The notes below the pieces were generated by a model. It ran no database searches. It saw only the letters and a list, made by a program, of their open reading frames with translations, and was not told where the DNA came from. Source: Sphingobium trunci (lineage in GTDB: Bacteria > Pseudomonadota > Alphaproteobacteria > Sphingomonadales > Sphingomonadaceae). Taken from it: DNA of 64,000 bases. The stretch spans positions 186,001-250,000 of the forward strand of contig NZ_JAKUJY010000001.1 in the NCBI RefSeq assembly GCF_022664535.1. Reading direction: 5' to 3'. The position numbers and the translations under genes are program-made. Below are positions 28,787 through 37,099 of this stretch, one piece after another; within the stretch, counting starts at the first letter, position 1; each line of letters opens with the position of its first letter.

Positions 28787-29688
28787 GACTGCGTTCCTCG
28801 GCAGGTGCCCCACCGCAATTGACGCCGGGCGGCACCGCTGCGCTGCGTCCCCGCGCCCGCGACACACAAAGCTTCGCCCGCCTGGCGGTGGAGCATGGCT
28901 TTCTGGCCGAAACCGAAGTGCACCGGGTCGAGGCGCATGCCCGGTCGCAGGGTCTGGCGCTGCATGATGCGGCGGTCGATCTGGGGCTGCTAAACGCCGA
29001 CGACGCGGGCATGCTCGCGGCCCTGCAGGGCGGTTTCGCCCTGTTGCAGGAGGGTGACGAGCGGGTCGATCCGCTGGTCGTGACGGCCTTCGATCCCGCC
29101 GCTCCTTATGCCGCCAAGATGCGGACGATCCGCGCCAAGATGCGCGCCGCCGCCAAGGATGCCGATCCGGCATCGCTGCGCATGGCGGTGCTCTCGATCG
29201 AGGCGGGGGACGAGGCGGCCATCATGGCAGCCAATCTGGCGGTCGTGCTGGCCCAGATGGACGGGCAGACGATGCTCATCGACGTCGATATGGGCCGCCC
29301 CTCGCTCGACCGGCTGTTCCGGGTCGCCAACAAGGCGGGACTGGCCGAACAGCTGATGGGCAGCGCTGCCCTGCTGCCCGCCGCAAAGACCGCGATCGAC
29401 GGCCTGTGGCTGATGACGGCGGGACGGGCATCGGGCAGCGCCGCGAGCCTCGTCACCAGGGGGCCGCTGGCCGATACGGCCAATGGCTGGGGCCTGCGCG
29501 ACACCTCGATGCTGTTCTACCTCGCCGAGCGCAAGGGCGAGCAGACCCCCTATGGCAGCATATTGGCGGGTTTCGATGCTGTGGTGATCGTGGCGCGGCG
29601 GGGCGACACCGCCATTGCCGACATGCGGCGCGTCATCGACGATCTCGACCGCCATGGCGTGCCCATTGCCGGGACGGTGATTGCATGA
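28783..29688 (+). CDS. BY-kinase/ParA-like protein with degenerate Walker A (probable pseudokinase)
   Basis: Protein of 301 aa, start fixed by ATGA overlap with the Wzz gene. The C-terminal two thirds follow the CpsD/CapB tyrosine autokinase pattern: AANLAVVLAQMDGQTMLIDV and DMGRPSLDRLF (Walker A' at 163-173). However, the Walker A position reads SIEAGDEAAIMAANLA (138-153), where the usual G-K-S/T is E144-A145-A146. No tyrosine cluster ends the protein. Residues 28-90 form a separate helical domain similar in pattern to GspE/MshE N-terminal repeats. It probably cannot hydrolyse ATP and may act as a structural partner of the co-polymerase. Confidence 0.85.
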   Translation: MRLRSSAGAPPQLTPGGTAALRPRARDTQSFARLAVEHGFLAETEVHRVEAHARSQGLALHDAAVDLGLLNADDAGMLAALQGGFALLQEGDERVDPLVVTAFDPAAPYAAKMRTIRAKMRAAAKDADPASLRMAVLSIEAGDEAAIMAANLAVVLAQMDGQTMLIDVDMGRPSLDRLFRVANKAGLAEQLMGSAALLPAAKTAIDGLWLMTAGRASGSAASLVTRGPLADTANGWGLRDTSMLFYLAERKGEQTPYGSILAGFDAVVIVARRGDTAIADMRRVIDDLDRHGVPIAGTVIA

Positions 29689-30497
29689 GCGCCGAACAAG
29701 CATTGCCGCGCCGCCAGCCACTCCCCTCTCCCGGCCTGAACCGGGACGAAGCGATCGCGCATGTGGGCGGGGTTCCCGTCTCCACATTGTCGCTCGACGC
29801 CCTGATCCAGAAGATGCTGATCGAGGCGCCGTTGCGACGGTCACTGGACCAGCGGCCCTTGCTGATATTCGACTGCAATGGGCAGGGCCTGTCGTTGAAT
29901 GCCACCGATCCGGCCTTCCAGGCCAATCTGGCGCAGGCCGACCTGATCCATGCCGATGGGCAGATCATCGTCGCGGCTTCGCGCTGGTTGGGCGGTCCTG
30001 CGATTGCCGACCGCTCAAGCACCACGGACATGTTCATCGACAGTCTCAAACCGGCGGCGGAAGCGGGTGTCAGCTATTATCTGCTCGGCGGCGAGGAGAA
30101 GGTGAACGCGCAATGCGCACGCGACATCGTGTCCACGGCGCCGGGACTTCAGGTGGCGGGACGCCGTAATGGCTTCTGGAAGCCGGAGGAGGAAGACGCC
30201 GTCATCGACGCGATCAACGCGGCGGCGCCGGACGTCCTCTGGGTCGGCACCGGAAAGCCGCGTGAACAGGCTTTTTGCGTGCGGAACCGCGACCGGATCA
30301 AGGCGGGATGGATCGTAAGCTGCGGCGGCCTGTTCAACTATATCACCGGCGATTATCCGCGCGCGCCGCTGTGGATGCAGAAGTCCGGCTTCGAATGGCT
30401 GCATCGCATGGCGACGCGACCCCGGGAGCTGGCCTGGCGCTATATCACCACCAATCCGCACGCGCTCTGGCTGATCTGGAAGCACCGCAATGGCTGA
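29685..30497 (+). CDS. WecG/TagA/CpsF family glycosyltransferase (GT26)
   Basis: Cytoplasmic GT26 enzyme of 270 aa that probably adds the second or a later sugar to the lipid-linked EPS precursor. Family elements include NGQGLSLNATDPAFQ, the ADGQIIV motif with its conserved Asp, YYLLGGEEKV, VLWVGTGKPREQAF, and SCGGLFNYITGDYPRAPLWM. Characterised members transfer ManNAc(A) or glucuronate (GumK is different; GumM is GT26 glucosyltransferase). Start by ATGA overlap with the upstream gene; stop overlaps the flippase start by 8 bp. Confidence 0.93.
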   Translation: MSAEQALPRRQPLPSPGLNRDEAIAHVGGVPVSTLSLDALIQKMLIEAPLRRSLDQRPLLIFDCNGQGLSLNATDPAFQANLAQADLIHADGQIIVAASRWLGGPAIADRSSTTDMFIDSLKPAAEAGVSYYLLGGEEKVNAQCARDIVSTAPGLQVAGRRNGFWKPEEEDAVIDAINAAAPDVLWVGTGKPREQAFCVRNRDRIKAGWIVSCGGLFNYITGDYPRAPLWMQKSGFEWLHRMATRPRELAWRYITTNPHALWLIWKHRNG

Positions 30498-31764
30498 GAT
30501 GCAGGCTGTGGGAGGCCGCGTCCAGCGCCTTGGCAGCATGTTCGGCCGTTTCGGCCTTGCCAGCCTGTCTTCGGCGATCGTCTCGGTCAGCCACTTACTG
30601 ATCCAACTTTTTTCGATCCACCATCTGGGCACGGCGGCGATCGGCACGCTGGCCTTCCTGCTGGTGATCATCCAGTTCGGCTACAGCCTGTCCAATGCCC
30701 TGGTGTCGACCCCCTACACCATTGCCGTGAACCAGAGCGACGAGCCGGATGCCCGAAGCTTCGATTTCTTCTTTCCCGTGAATCTGATGCTGGCGGCCAG
30801 CCAGGGACTGATCTGCGCCGGGATCGCCTGGGTCACGGCTTCCCCGCTGGCGGCTCTGCTGTTCGGCCTTGCGGGAACGCTGTCGCTGATCCGCTGGTTC
30901 GGGCGGTCCAACGCCTATGCGCATCACGCGCCAGCCCGCGCCGCGCGGTCCGACCTTGCCTATGCCGGGACGATCCTCGCCGGATTGCTGATCGCGATGC
31001 GAACGGGCGCCGGCATGCCGGCCATCGGCGGGATGCTGGTGGCGGCCAGTCTCGTGGGCCTGCTGCCCTTCGGCCTGGCCTATCTGCGTCGGCATGTCGC
31101 GGTGGCGCCGGGACGCGCCCTCAGCGCCTATCGGCCGGTATGGAAGCAACAATCGGCCTGGACGCTGGTCGGCGTGCTGTCGACCGAGGCAACATCCAAT
31201 TCGCACAGCTATATCGTGACGCTGCTGGCCGGGCCGACCGCCTTCGCGCCGATCGCGGTCGGAATGCTGTTCTTCCGCCCGGTCAATGTCTGCATCACCG
31301 CCCTCACCCAGCTCGAACGTCCGCGCATGACGCGGGCGGTCGCGCGGGGCGATCATGAGGCGGCGATCAAGTCCGAACGCATATTCATGGCCGCGCTGGT
31401 CGTGCTGTGGCTGGGGACATGCGTCGTCGCGGCAACCGCTCTCTATGCCTTTCCGGGCCTGATCCTGAAACCGACGCTGGACCAGAGGCTGGTGATGATC
31501 GCGGTGGGCCTGTGCGCCCTGCTCTCGCTGATCCAGTGCCTGCAAACGCCGATGAACGTCATGACCCAGGCACGCGGTGCGTTTCGACCGCTCGCCGCGC
31601 AAAGCATGCGCAGCTGCGGCGTCGGCGTAGCAGCCGTGACTCTGCTGGTGCTGGGGACGATGCCGGTCTTCTCCATCGCCGGCGTGGTCCTTTCCCAAAT
31701 CGTCATGACGCTCGGTATCTGGCATCTCGACCGCCAGTGGCAGCGCCAGCAGGAGGCGTGCTGA
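30490..31764 (+). CDS. Wzx-like lipid-linked repeat-unit flippase
   Basis: Polytopic membrane protein of 424 aa with about 12 hydrophobic segments, MATE/MOP type. It begins with a short amphipathic N-terminus then FGLASLSSAIVSVSHLLIQ, and includes the flippase-typical LGTAAIGTLAFLLVI. It would move undecaprenyl-linked repeats to the periplasmic face. Location directly before the polymerase supports this. Sequence conservation in the family is low, so the call rests on topology and context. Confidence 0.85.
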   Translation: MAEMQAVGGRVQRLGSMFGRFGLASLSSAIVSVSHLLIQLFSIHHLGTAAIGTLAFLLVIIQFGYSLSNALVSTPYTIAVNQSDEPDARSFDFFFPVNLMLAASQGLICAGIAWVTASPLAALLFGLAGTLSLIRWFGRSNAYAHHAPARAARSDLAYAGTILAGLLIAMRTGAGMPAIGGMLVAASLVGLLPFGLAYLRRHVAVAPGRALSAYRPVWKQQSAWTLVGVLSTEATSNSHSYIVTLLAGPTAFAPIAVGMLFFRPVNVCITALTQLERPRMTRAVARGDHEAAIKSERIFMAALVVLWLGTCVVAATALYAFPGLILKPTLDQRLVMIAVGLCALLSLIQCLQTPMNVMTQARGAFRPLAAQSMRSCGVGVAAVTLLVLGTMPVFSIAGVVLSQIVMTLGIWHLDRQWQRQQEAC

Positions 31765-31766
31765 TC

Positions 31767-33137
31767 ATGGCGACAAGCTGGCATCGCGGTGCCCACGCCA
31801 CCCTGTCCATCCCGCAGACCGCCAATGGCGAAAGCCGGCGCATGGTCCTCGTCGCGCAGATTTTCTACTTCGTCTTCCTGATGATGGTGTTCATCGGCCA
31901 GCAGCCCTTCGCCATGCGCACGCAGGAAGAGCTGGTGGCGATGGCGCAGAACAACGACGGGTCGGACCTGTTCAAACAGACCCTGTTCATCGGTTTCGCC
32001 TTCCTGCTGACGGCCGTGCAGGTGATCCGCAACCATCCGCTGCGCTATCGCTTCACCTACTGGCCACTGGCGATCATGCTGGTCTGGTTCTTCGCCACCT
32101 GCGCCTGGAGTGTCGATCCGTTCGTATCGTTCAAGCGGGCCATGCAACAGTTGATAGTGATCTACATCACCTTTTGCGCCCTGTCGCTGATGGGTCCGGA
32201 ACGGCTGTTCCAGTCGTTGCGCGCCGCATTGATCGTATCCCTGCTGATCTGCTGGATTTCGCTGCCGCTCACCCCGGCCGCCGTGCATCCGCCGACGGAA
32301 AGCGACCGCGCGCTGATCGGCGCGTGGCGCGGCTTCTTCTTCCACAAGAATATTGCCGGCGCCGTCATGTCGATGACCTTCATCATCTGCGGCAACAGCT
32401 GGATCGATACGCGCAAATGGTATTATGCCCTGTTCACGCTGCTCGCCTTCGTGTTCGTCATCGGGACCAAGAGCAAGACGTCCCTTGCCCTGTGCGTGGC
32501 GATGCTGGCGATCAGCAACTTCTATCGCATCCTCAGCGATTCCACTCAGAGGCGGGCGATATTGCTGTTGCTGCTGGGCGCCGGGCTGGTGGGCGCCATG
32601 GGGCTTTACATCGCCTACCAGCCGGTGATCGACCGGATCTTCGCTGATCCGACCTCTTTTACCGGGCGTGTTTCGATCTGGCGCGTCGTGTTCGCCTATA
32701 TGCACGACCACCCCTATCTGGGCGCCGGATTTGGCGGATTCTGGCAGGTGGGCGCGCGATCGCCGGCGTTCGACTATATCAATGAACATTTCCAGCTTCT
32801 CATCGCCCATTCGCACAACGGCTATCTGGAAATATGGGCAACGACCGGCCCCCTCGGCCTCTTCCTGCTGCTGCTGTCCTTCATCGCCATGCCTGCGTGG
32901 TGGTTCCTCACCGGCGCGACGAAGGAGAACCAGCATCTGATGGTTCCGGCCTTCGCCATCTGGGTCTTCGTCGTCTATCACAATCTGCTGGAGACATCCT
33001 TCTTCGACCGCGACCGGCAGGTCTGGGTGATCTTCCTGGCCGCGATCGCGACCGCCCATGCGACCTTCAAGGCGAAACCGCGCCCGCTCTGGACCCGGGC
33101 GCGTCGACTATCGTCGCCGGAGGTCGCCCATGGCTAG
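31767..33137 (+). CDS. Wzy-like O-antigen ligase/EPS polymerase
   Basis: Polytopic inner-membrane protein of 456 aa. The diagnostic Wzy_C region is GRVSIWRVVFAYMHDHPYLG followed by IAHSHNGYLEIWATTGPLGL, with conserved Arg and His residues of the periplasmic loop. It would polymerise repeats in a Wzx/Wzy-dependent pathway. The ATG at 31767 follows AGGAGG and lies 2 bp after the flippase stop. Its 3' end overlaps the next transferase by 8 bp. Confidence 0.9.
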   Translation: MATSWHRGAHATLSIPQTANGESRRMVLVAQIFYFVFLMMVFIGQQPFAMRTQEELVAMAQNNDGSDLFKQTLFIGFAFLLTAVQVIRNHPLRYRFTYWPLAIMLVWFFATCAWSVDPFVSFKRAMQQLIVIYITFCALSLMGPERLFQSLRAALIVSLLICWISLPLTPAAVHPPTESDRALIGAWRGFFFHKNIAGAVMSMTFIICGNSWIDTRKWYYALFTLLAFVFVIGTKSKTSLALCVAMLAISNFYRILSDSTQRRAILLLLLGAGLVGAMGLYIAYQPVIDRIFADPTSFTGRVSIWRVVFAYMHDHPYLGAGFGGFWQVGARSPAFDYINEHFQLLIAHSHNGYLEIWATTGPLGLFLLLLSFIAMPAWWFLTGATKENQHLMVPAFAIWVFVVYHNLLETSFFDRDRQVWVIFLAAIATAHATFKAKPRPLWTRARRLSSPEVAHG

Positions 33138-34059
33138 GATCATGATATGCATAGCCACCTGCAAACGGCCGCTTGGCCTTCGCAGGACGCTGGAATCGCT
33201 GGCGGCGCTGCATACGGCCCACGCGCTGGAAGTGCTGGTGGCGGACAATGACGCCGAAGCGCAGGAGGGGCTTGCCGTCGTCGAAAGCCTCGCCAGCCGC
33301 GGCTATCGCTGGCCCATAGAGGCGCTGCTCGTCCGGGAGCGCGGCATCCCCTTCGCCCGCAACAGCCTGACGCAGGCGGTACTGGCACGGGCAGGGATCG
33401 ACCATGTGGCGATGCTGGACGATGACGAGGCGGCGTGCCCGGGATGGATCGATGCGCTCGCCGATGCCGCCGCCCGATGGGATGCGGATGTCGTGGGTGG
33501 CGCCGTGCTGCGCGAAATGGACAGCCAGGTCGCACCATGGGCGGCACGCCATCCGCTGCTCCAGGCCAAACGGCGCGACCGATCCGGCCCGGTTCCCCTG
33601 GTCGACAGCACCGCCAATATCCTGATTTCCGCAGCGGCGCTGCGCAGCATGGGCGAGCGTCCGTTCGACGACCGGCTTGCCCTCACCGGCGGGGAGGACA
33701 AGCAGCTCTTCACCCGGATGCAACGGGCCGGGTTCCGCTTCGCCTGGTCGGAGGAAGCGGTCGTCACCGAACTCATCCCCGCCAGCCGCATCACCGCGAA
33801 ATGGCTGCTGATGCGCGGTTATCGCGTCGGCATGACGGACATGATGGTCGAACGGTTCCACAAGGGGCGGCTGCGCACTTTGCTGGGCGAAGCGCCGCGG
33901 ATCGCCGCCGGTTTCCTGGTCGGCTCGCTGGGCGCCATCACCACTTTCGACCGGGGCAAGAGGGTAGAGCGCCTCGGCAAGCTCTATCGCGCGGCGGGCA
34001 AGATCGCCGGCCTGGCGGGCATTCATTATGAAGAATATCGAAAGGTCCACGGCGCATGA
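33130..34059 (+). CDS. glycosyltransferase family 2 (EPS), type A
   Basis: Cytoplasmic GT-A fold transferase of 309 aa. N-terminal nucleotide-binding segment CIATCKRPLGLRRTLESL, then VLVADNDAEAQEG, the metal-binding Asp cluster AMLDDDEAACPGWIDAL, and the acceptor-side GGEDKQLFTRMQRAG. The same unusual features occur in the protein at 38178, so these two are paralogues, different from the 34056/35006 pair. Donor and acceptor sugars are unknown. Confidence 0.9.
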   Translation: MARIMICIATCKRPLGLRRTLESLAALHTAHALEVLVADNDAEAQEGLAVVESLASRGYRWPIEALLVRERGIPFARNSLTQAVLARAGIDHVAMLDDDEAACPGWIDALADAAARWDADVVGGAVLREMDSQVAPWAARHPLLQAKRRDRSGPVPLVDSTANILISAAALRSMGERPFDDRLALTGGEDKQLFTRMQRAGFRFAWSEEAVVTELIPASRITAKWLLMRGYRVGMTDMMVERFHKGRLRTLLGEAPRIAAGFLVGSLGAITTFDRGKRVERLGKLYRAAGKIAGLAGIHYEEYRKVHGA

Positions 34060-35006
34060 GCGATGCAGCCCTCCAACCCTTTTTCTCCATCGTCATCCCG
34101 CTCTACAACCGGGCGGAGATCGTCGGCGATACCATAAGCTCCGTCCTCGCTCAGGACTGGCAGGATTTCGAGATCGTGGTGATCGATGACGGCTCCCGCG
34201 ACAATCCGGGGCCCGTGATCGATGCCATCGGCGATGCCCGGGTGCGCTATATCCGGCAGGACAATGCAGGCGGCGGGGCGGCCCGCAATGCAGGGATCAT
34301 GGCATCGAAGGGCCGCTATATCGCCTTTCTCGATTCCGACGACCTGTTCCTGCCGGGCAAGCTTTCCATCATGGCAAAGGCGCTGGCGGACGATGACGGC
34401 AGCGCCGTCCTCTATTCGCGCATGAAGGTGGACCGGGGCGTCGACCGCTACTGGATCAGGCCCGATCGCGGCATTCGCGAGGGCGAGGATGTGGGCGAAT
34501 ATCTGTTCTGCGCCAACCAGTTCATGCAGACCAGCACCATGGTCGTGCCGACCCGCATGGCGCAGGAGGTATTGTTCGATCCGGCATTGAAAAAGGGGCA
34601 GGATCTGGACTTCTGCGTCCGCCTGCAGGGTGCCGGTGCCCGCTTCCGGATGATCGACCAGCCGCTCACCGTCTGGCTCGACGCGACCGAGGCTGGGCGC
34701 ACATCCTATGTGAAGGGTTACGAAACCTCGCTCGACTGGCTGGACCGCTGCGGCCATATGCTCACCAACCGGGCGAGACGGGGCTACAGGGCGACGGTGC
34801 TCGCCTATCATATGGCGCCGATCAAGCCCGTGGTCGCGATCAAGGACCTGGCCGTGGGCATGGTCGCCGGAGGGGTGCCGCCCAAGGTGATCGCCCGGCA
34901 GGTGCTCCGTTCCTATCTGCCCAAGCCGCTCTACCGCTCGCTGGTCAACGGGTTCGTGCTGCGCTTCGGAAAGGCGGGCGCGGCACATGGCGGAGCCACT
35001 TCGTGA
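34056..35006 (+). CDS. glycosyltransferase family 2 (EPS), type B
   Basis: GT-A transferase of 316 aa: FSIVIPLYNRAEIVGDTISS, IVVIDDGSRDNPG, and the DxD-like FLDSDDLFLPGK. Downstream LKKGQDLDFCVRLQGAGARF is the acceptor-side motif. Starts by ATGA overlap with the preceding transferase. Central region and spacing match the next gene closely (QTS...DLDF or DTDF...RL...GARF), indicating gene duplication. Sugar specificity unknown. Confidence 0.9.
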   Translation: MSDAALQPFFSIVIPLYNRAEIVGDTISSVLAQDWQDFEIVVIDDGSRDNPGPVIDAIGDARVRYIRQDNAGGGAARNAGIMASKGRYIAFLDSDDLFLPGKLSIMAKALADDDGSAVLYSRMKVDRGVDRYWIRPDRGIREGEDVGEYLFCANQFMQTSTMVVPTRMAQEVLFDPALKKGQDLDFCVRLQGAGARFRMIDQPLTVWLDATEAGRTSYVKGYETSLDWLDRCGHMLTNRARRGYRATVLAYHMAPIKPVVAIKDLAVGMVAGGVPPKVIARQVLRSYLPKPLYRSLVNGFVLRFGKAGAAHGGATS

Positions 35007-35965
35007 TGACCGCCTGGCAACCTCCGTCCCGCCTGAGGGCCGCCGTGGCCGTGCCCTTATTTTCGGTCGTGATCCCGACCTATCAGCGGCGTGATGCCGT
35101 GGTGGCGGCCGTCATGTCCGCGCTGGAACAGACGATCGCCATTATCGAGGTGATCGTGGTTGTCGACGGTTCGACCGACGGGACGGAGGTCGCCCTGGGC
35201 GCCATCAACGATCCGCGCCTCAAGGTCATCGTGCAGGAAAATCGCGGCGCCGCGGCCGCCCGCAACAAGGGCATCGATCATGCGCGTGGCCGCTATATCG
35301 CCTTCCTCGATTGCGACGACCGGTTCCTGCCCTATCACCTCGCCGATCTGCTGCCCTTGTTGCAGGAAAGCGAGGATGTGGTCGCCTATGGGCAGGTGCT
35401 GGCCGACCGGGGCGAAGGGCGCAATTTCCTGAAGCCGCCGCGCGCCATCGCCCGCGACGAGACGATGGACCGCTACCTGATGTGCGACCGGGGCTTCATC
35501 CAGACCAGCAGCCTGGCGCTCAGCCGCACGCTGGCGGAAAAGGTACGCTATCGCGAGGATGTGAAGTTCGGCGACGATACCGACTTTGCGATGCGGCTGT
35601 CGCTGGCCGGGGCGCGCTTCCTGATGACGGAGCGGCCCGGGACGATCTGGGCCGACCGGCAGACCGGCGACCGTTTGTCGCAGGTGCGAGGCAGCGTCGG
35701 CAGCCTGGGCTGGCTGAAGGATCTCAAGCCGCACATCTCTGCACGCGCCTTTTCGGGCTATATGGGCTGGCACGCAGCGAAAAGCATCTGGCCAACAAGC
35801 CGCCGCCGGGCGATGCGCTACTATCTCGAGGCCGTCTGCCGGGGAGCCTTCGGGCCAAGAATGGCGGCGACGGTGCTGTTGCAGATCGTCGTGCCCGATA
35901 CGGTCTATCGACGCATGTCCGATCGCCTCATTGATCTGTCGCACATGATTGGTGGAAAAGGATAA
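35006..35965 (+). CDS. glycosyltransferase family 2 (EPS), type B paralogue
   Basis: GT-A transferase of 319 aa: FSVVIPTYQRRDAVVAAVMS, VVVDGSTDGTEV, and FLDCDDRFLPYH for the metal-binding cluster; FGDDTDFAMRLSLAGARF follows. The ATG at 35006 overlaps the previous stop (TGATG); a GTG one codon earlier is possible. Closest relative in the window is the gene just upstream. Predicted to extend the lipid-linked repeat; sugar unknown. Confidence 0.9.
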   Translation: MTAWQPPSRLRAAVAVPLFSVVIPTYQRRDAVVAAVMSALEQTIAIIEVIVVVDGSTDGTEVALGAINDPRLKVIVQENRGAAAARNKGIDHARGRYIAFLDCDDRFLPYHLADLLPLLQESEDVVAYGQVLADRGEGRNFLKPPRAIARDETMDRYLMCDRGFIQTSSLALSRTLAEKVRYREDVKFGDDTDFAMRLSLAGARFLMTERPGTIWADRQTGDRLSQVRGSVGSLGWLKDLKPHISARAFSGYMGWHAAKSIWPTSRRRAMRYYLEAVCRGAFGPRMAATVLLQIVVPDTVYRRMSDRLIDLSHMIGGKG

Positions 35966-35968
35966 GCC

Positions 35969-37099
35969 ATGAAGCGTCGTGAATTTCTGGCGGGATCGCT
36001 GGCGCTGGGCGCCTGTTCCCCGGTGCCATCGAGCTTCGCACAGGAAAGCGTCTCGCCCGAGGGGCTTGCGGCCCATGCACGGCGGTCCGGCCGCTATTTC
36101 GGCGCGGCAGTCAAATCGGACCAGTTGCGTGACGATCCCGGCTTCGCCGCCGCCGTTGCCCGTGAATGCGATATTCTGGTCGAGGAATATGAACTGAAGC
36201 GCGGCACGACCGAGCGCTGGCCCGGCAAATATGACTTCAGCGGCGCAGACCAGATCATCGCCTTCGCTCAGCAGCATGGCATGCGGGCGCGCGGCCATGC
36301 GCTGGTCTGGTACGCGGCGCAGCCGCAATGGCTGGAACCGGCACTGCAACAGGCCGACCGCGCCGGGCGGGAAAAGCTGATGACCAGCTATATCGACGTC
36401 GCCATGCCCCGTTACGCCGGCAAGATCGGCGAATGGGACGTGGTCAACGAAGCCATCGAGCCCAATGACGGCCGCGCCGACGGCTTGCGCGCGAAAAGCA
36501 TGTGGCTGGACGCGCTGGGCGAGGAATATATCGACATTGCCTTTCACCGCGCGAAGGAGGTTGATCCCCACCCCCTGCGGTTCCTGACCGATTTCGGGAT
36601 GGAACAGGACTCACCCCGTTGCGAGCGGCGGCGGACGGCCTTTCTGAAGCTGCTCGACCGGTTGATGGCACGCAACGTGCCCGTCGACGCGATCGGCATA
36701 CAAGGCCATCTGACGCCCTATAAGGAAAAGTTCGACCAGACGGTGTTCGCGCGCTTCCTGGAACAGCTCAACGGCTATGGGGTGGCGCTGGCAGTGACCG
36801 AGTTCGACATTGCCGATCGGGGCGGGCCGCCCAGCCCGGACAAGCGTGACCGTGAAGTCGCGTCGGTTGCCAAGGCCTTTCTGGACGTCGCGCTGGACAA
36901 TCCGGCAATGCGTTCTGTCCTCTGCTGGGGTCTGTCGGATCGCTATAGCTGGCTGTCCAACTATCCCGATTATAAGTGGCCCGATGGCCAGCTTTCGCGT
37001 GGCCTGCCGCTGGACGGCGGGATGCGCCGCAAGGCTTTGTGGGACGCCGTCGCATCGGCTTTCGACACCGCACCACCCATGGGTAGGAGCCGCGCATGA
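35969..37099 (+). CDS. divergent GH10 family glycoside hydrolase (endo-xylanase-like), Tat/lipoprotein signal
   Basis: Exported hydrolase of 376 aa within the EPS operon. The N-terminus MKRREFLAGSLALGACSP has a twin-arginine-like start and a lipobox Cys16. The acid/base Glu161 is in WDVVNEA and the nucleophile Glu278 in VTEFD, so catalysis should be retained. Two normally invariant xylose-binding residues differ: the N of ENEMKW is Tyr74 (EEYELKRG) and the His of LVWH is Tyr115 (HALVWYAAQP). This suggests a substrate other than xylan, plausibly the EPS itself. It overlaps the acyltransferase gene by 4 nt. Confidence 0.9.
   Translation: MKRREFLAGSLALGACSPVPSSFAQESVSPEGLAAHARRSGRYFGAAVKSDQLRDDPGFAAAVARECDILVEEYELKRGTTERWPGKYDFSGADQIIAFAQQHGMRARGHALVWYAAQPQWLEPALQQADRAGREKLMTSYIDVAMPRYAGKIGEWDVVNEAIEPNDGRADGLRAKSMWLDALGEEYIDIAFHRAKEVDPHPLRFLTDFGMEQDSPRCERRRTAFLKLLDRLMARNVPVDAIGIQGHLTPYKEKFDQTVFARFLEQLNGYGVALAVTEFDIADRGGPPSPDKRDREVASVAKAFLDVALDNPAMRSVLCWGLSDRYSWLSNYPDYKWPDGQLSRGLPLDGGMRRKALWDAVASAFDTAPPMGRSRA

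Noticed and set aside
31443-33059. Long open frame (538 codons) antisense to the Wzy gene
   Set aside because: Complementary to a convincing polytopic membrane protein; the antisense product is a Gln/Gly/Arg/His-rich sequence expected from reading membrane-protein codons backwards.
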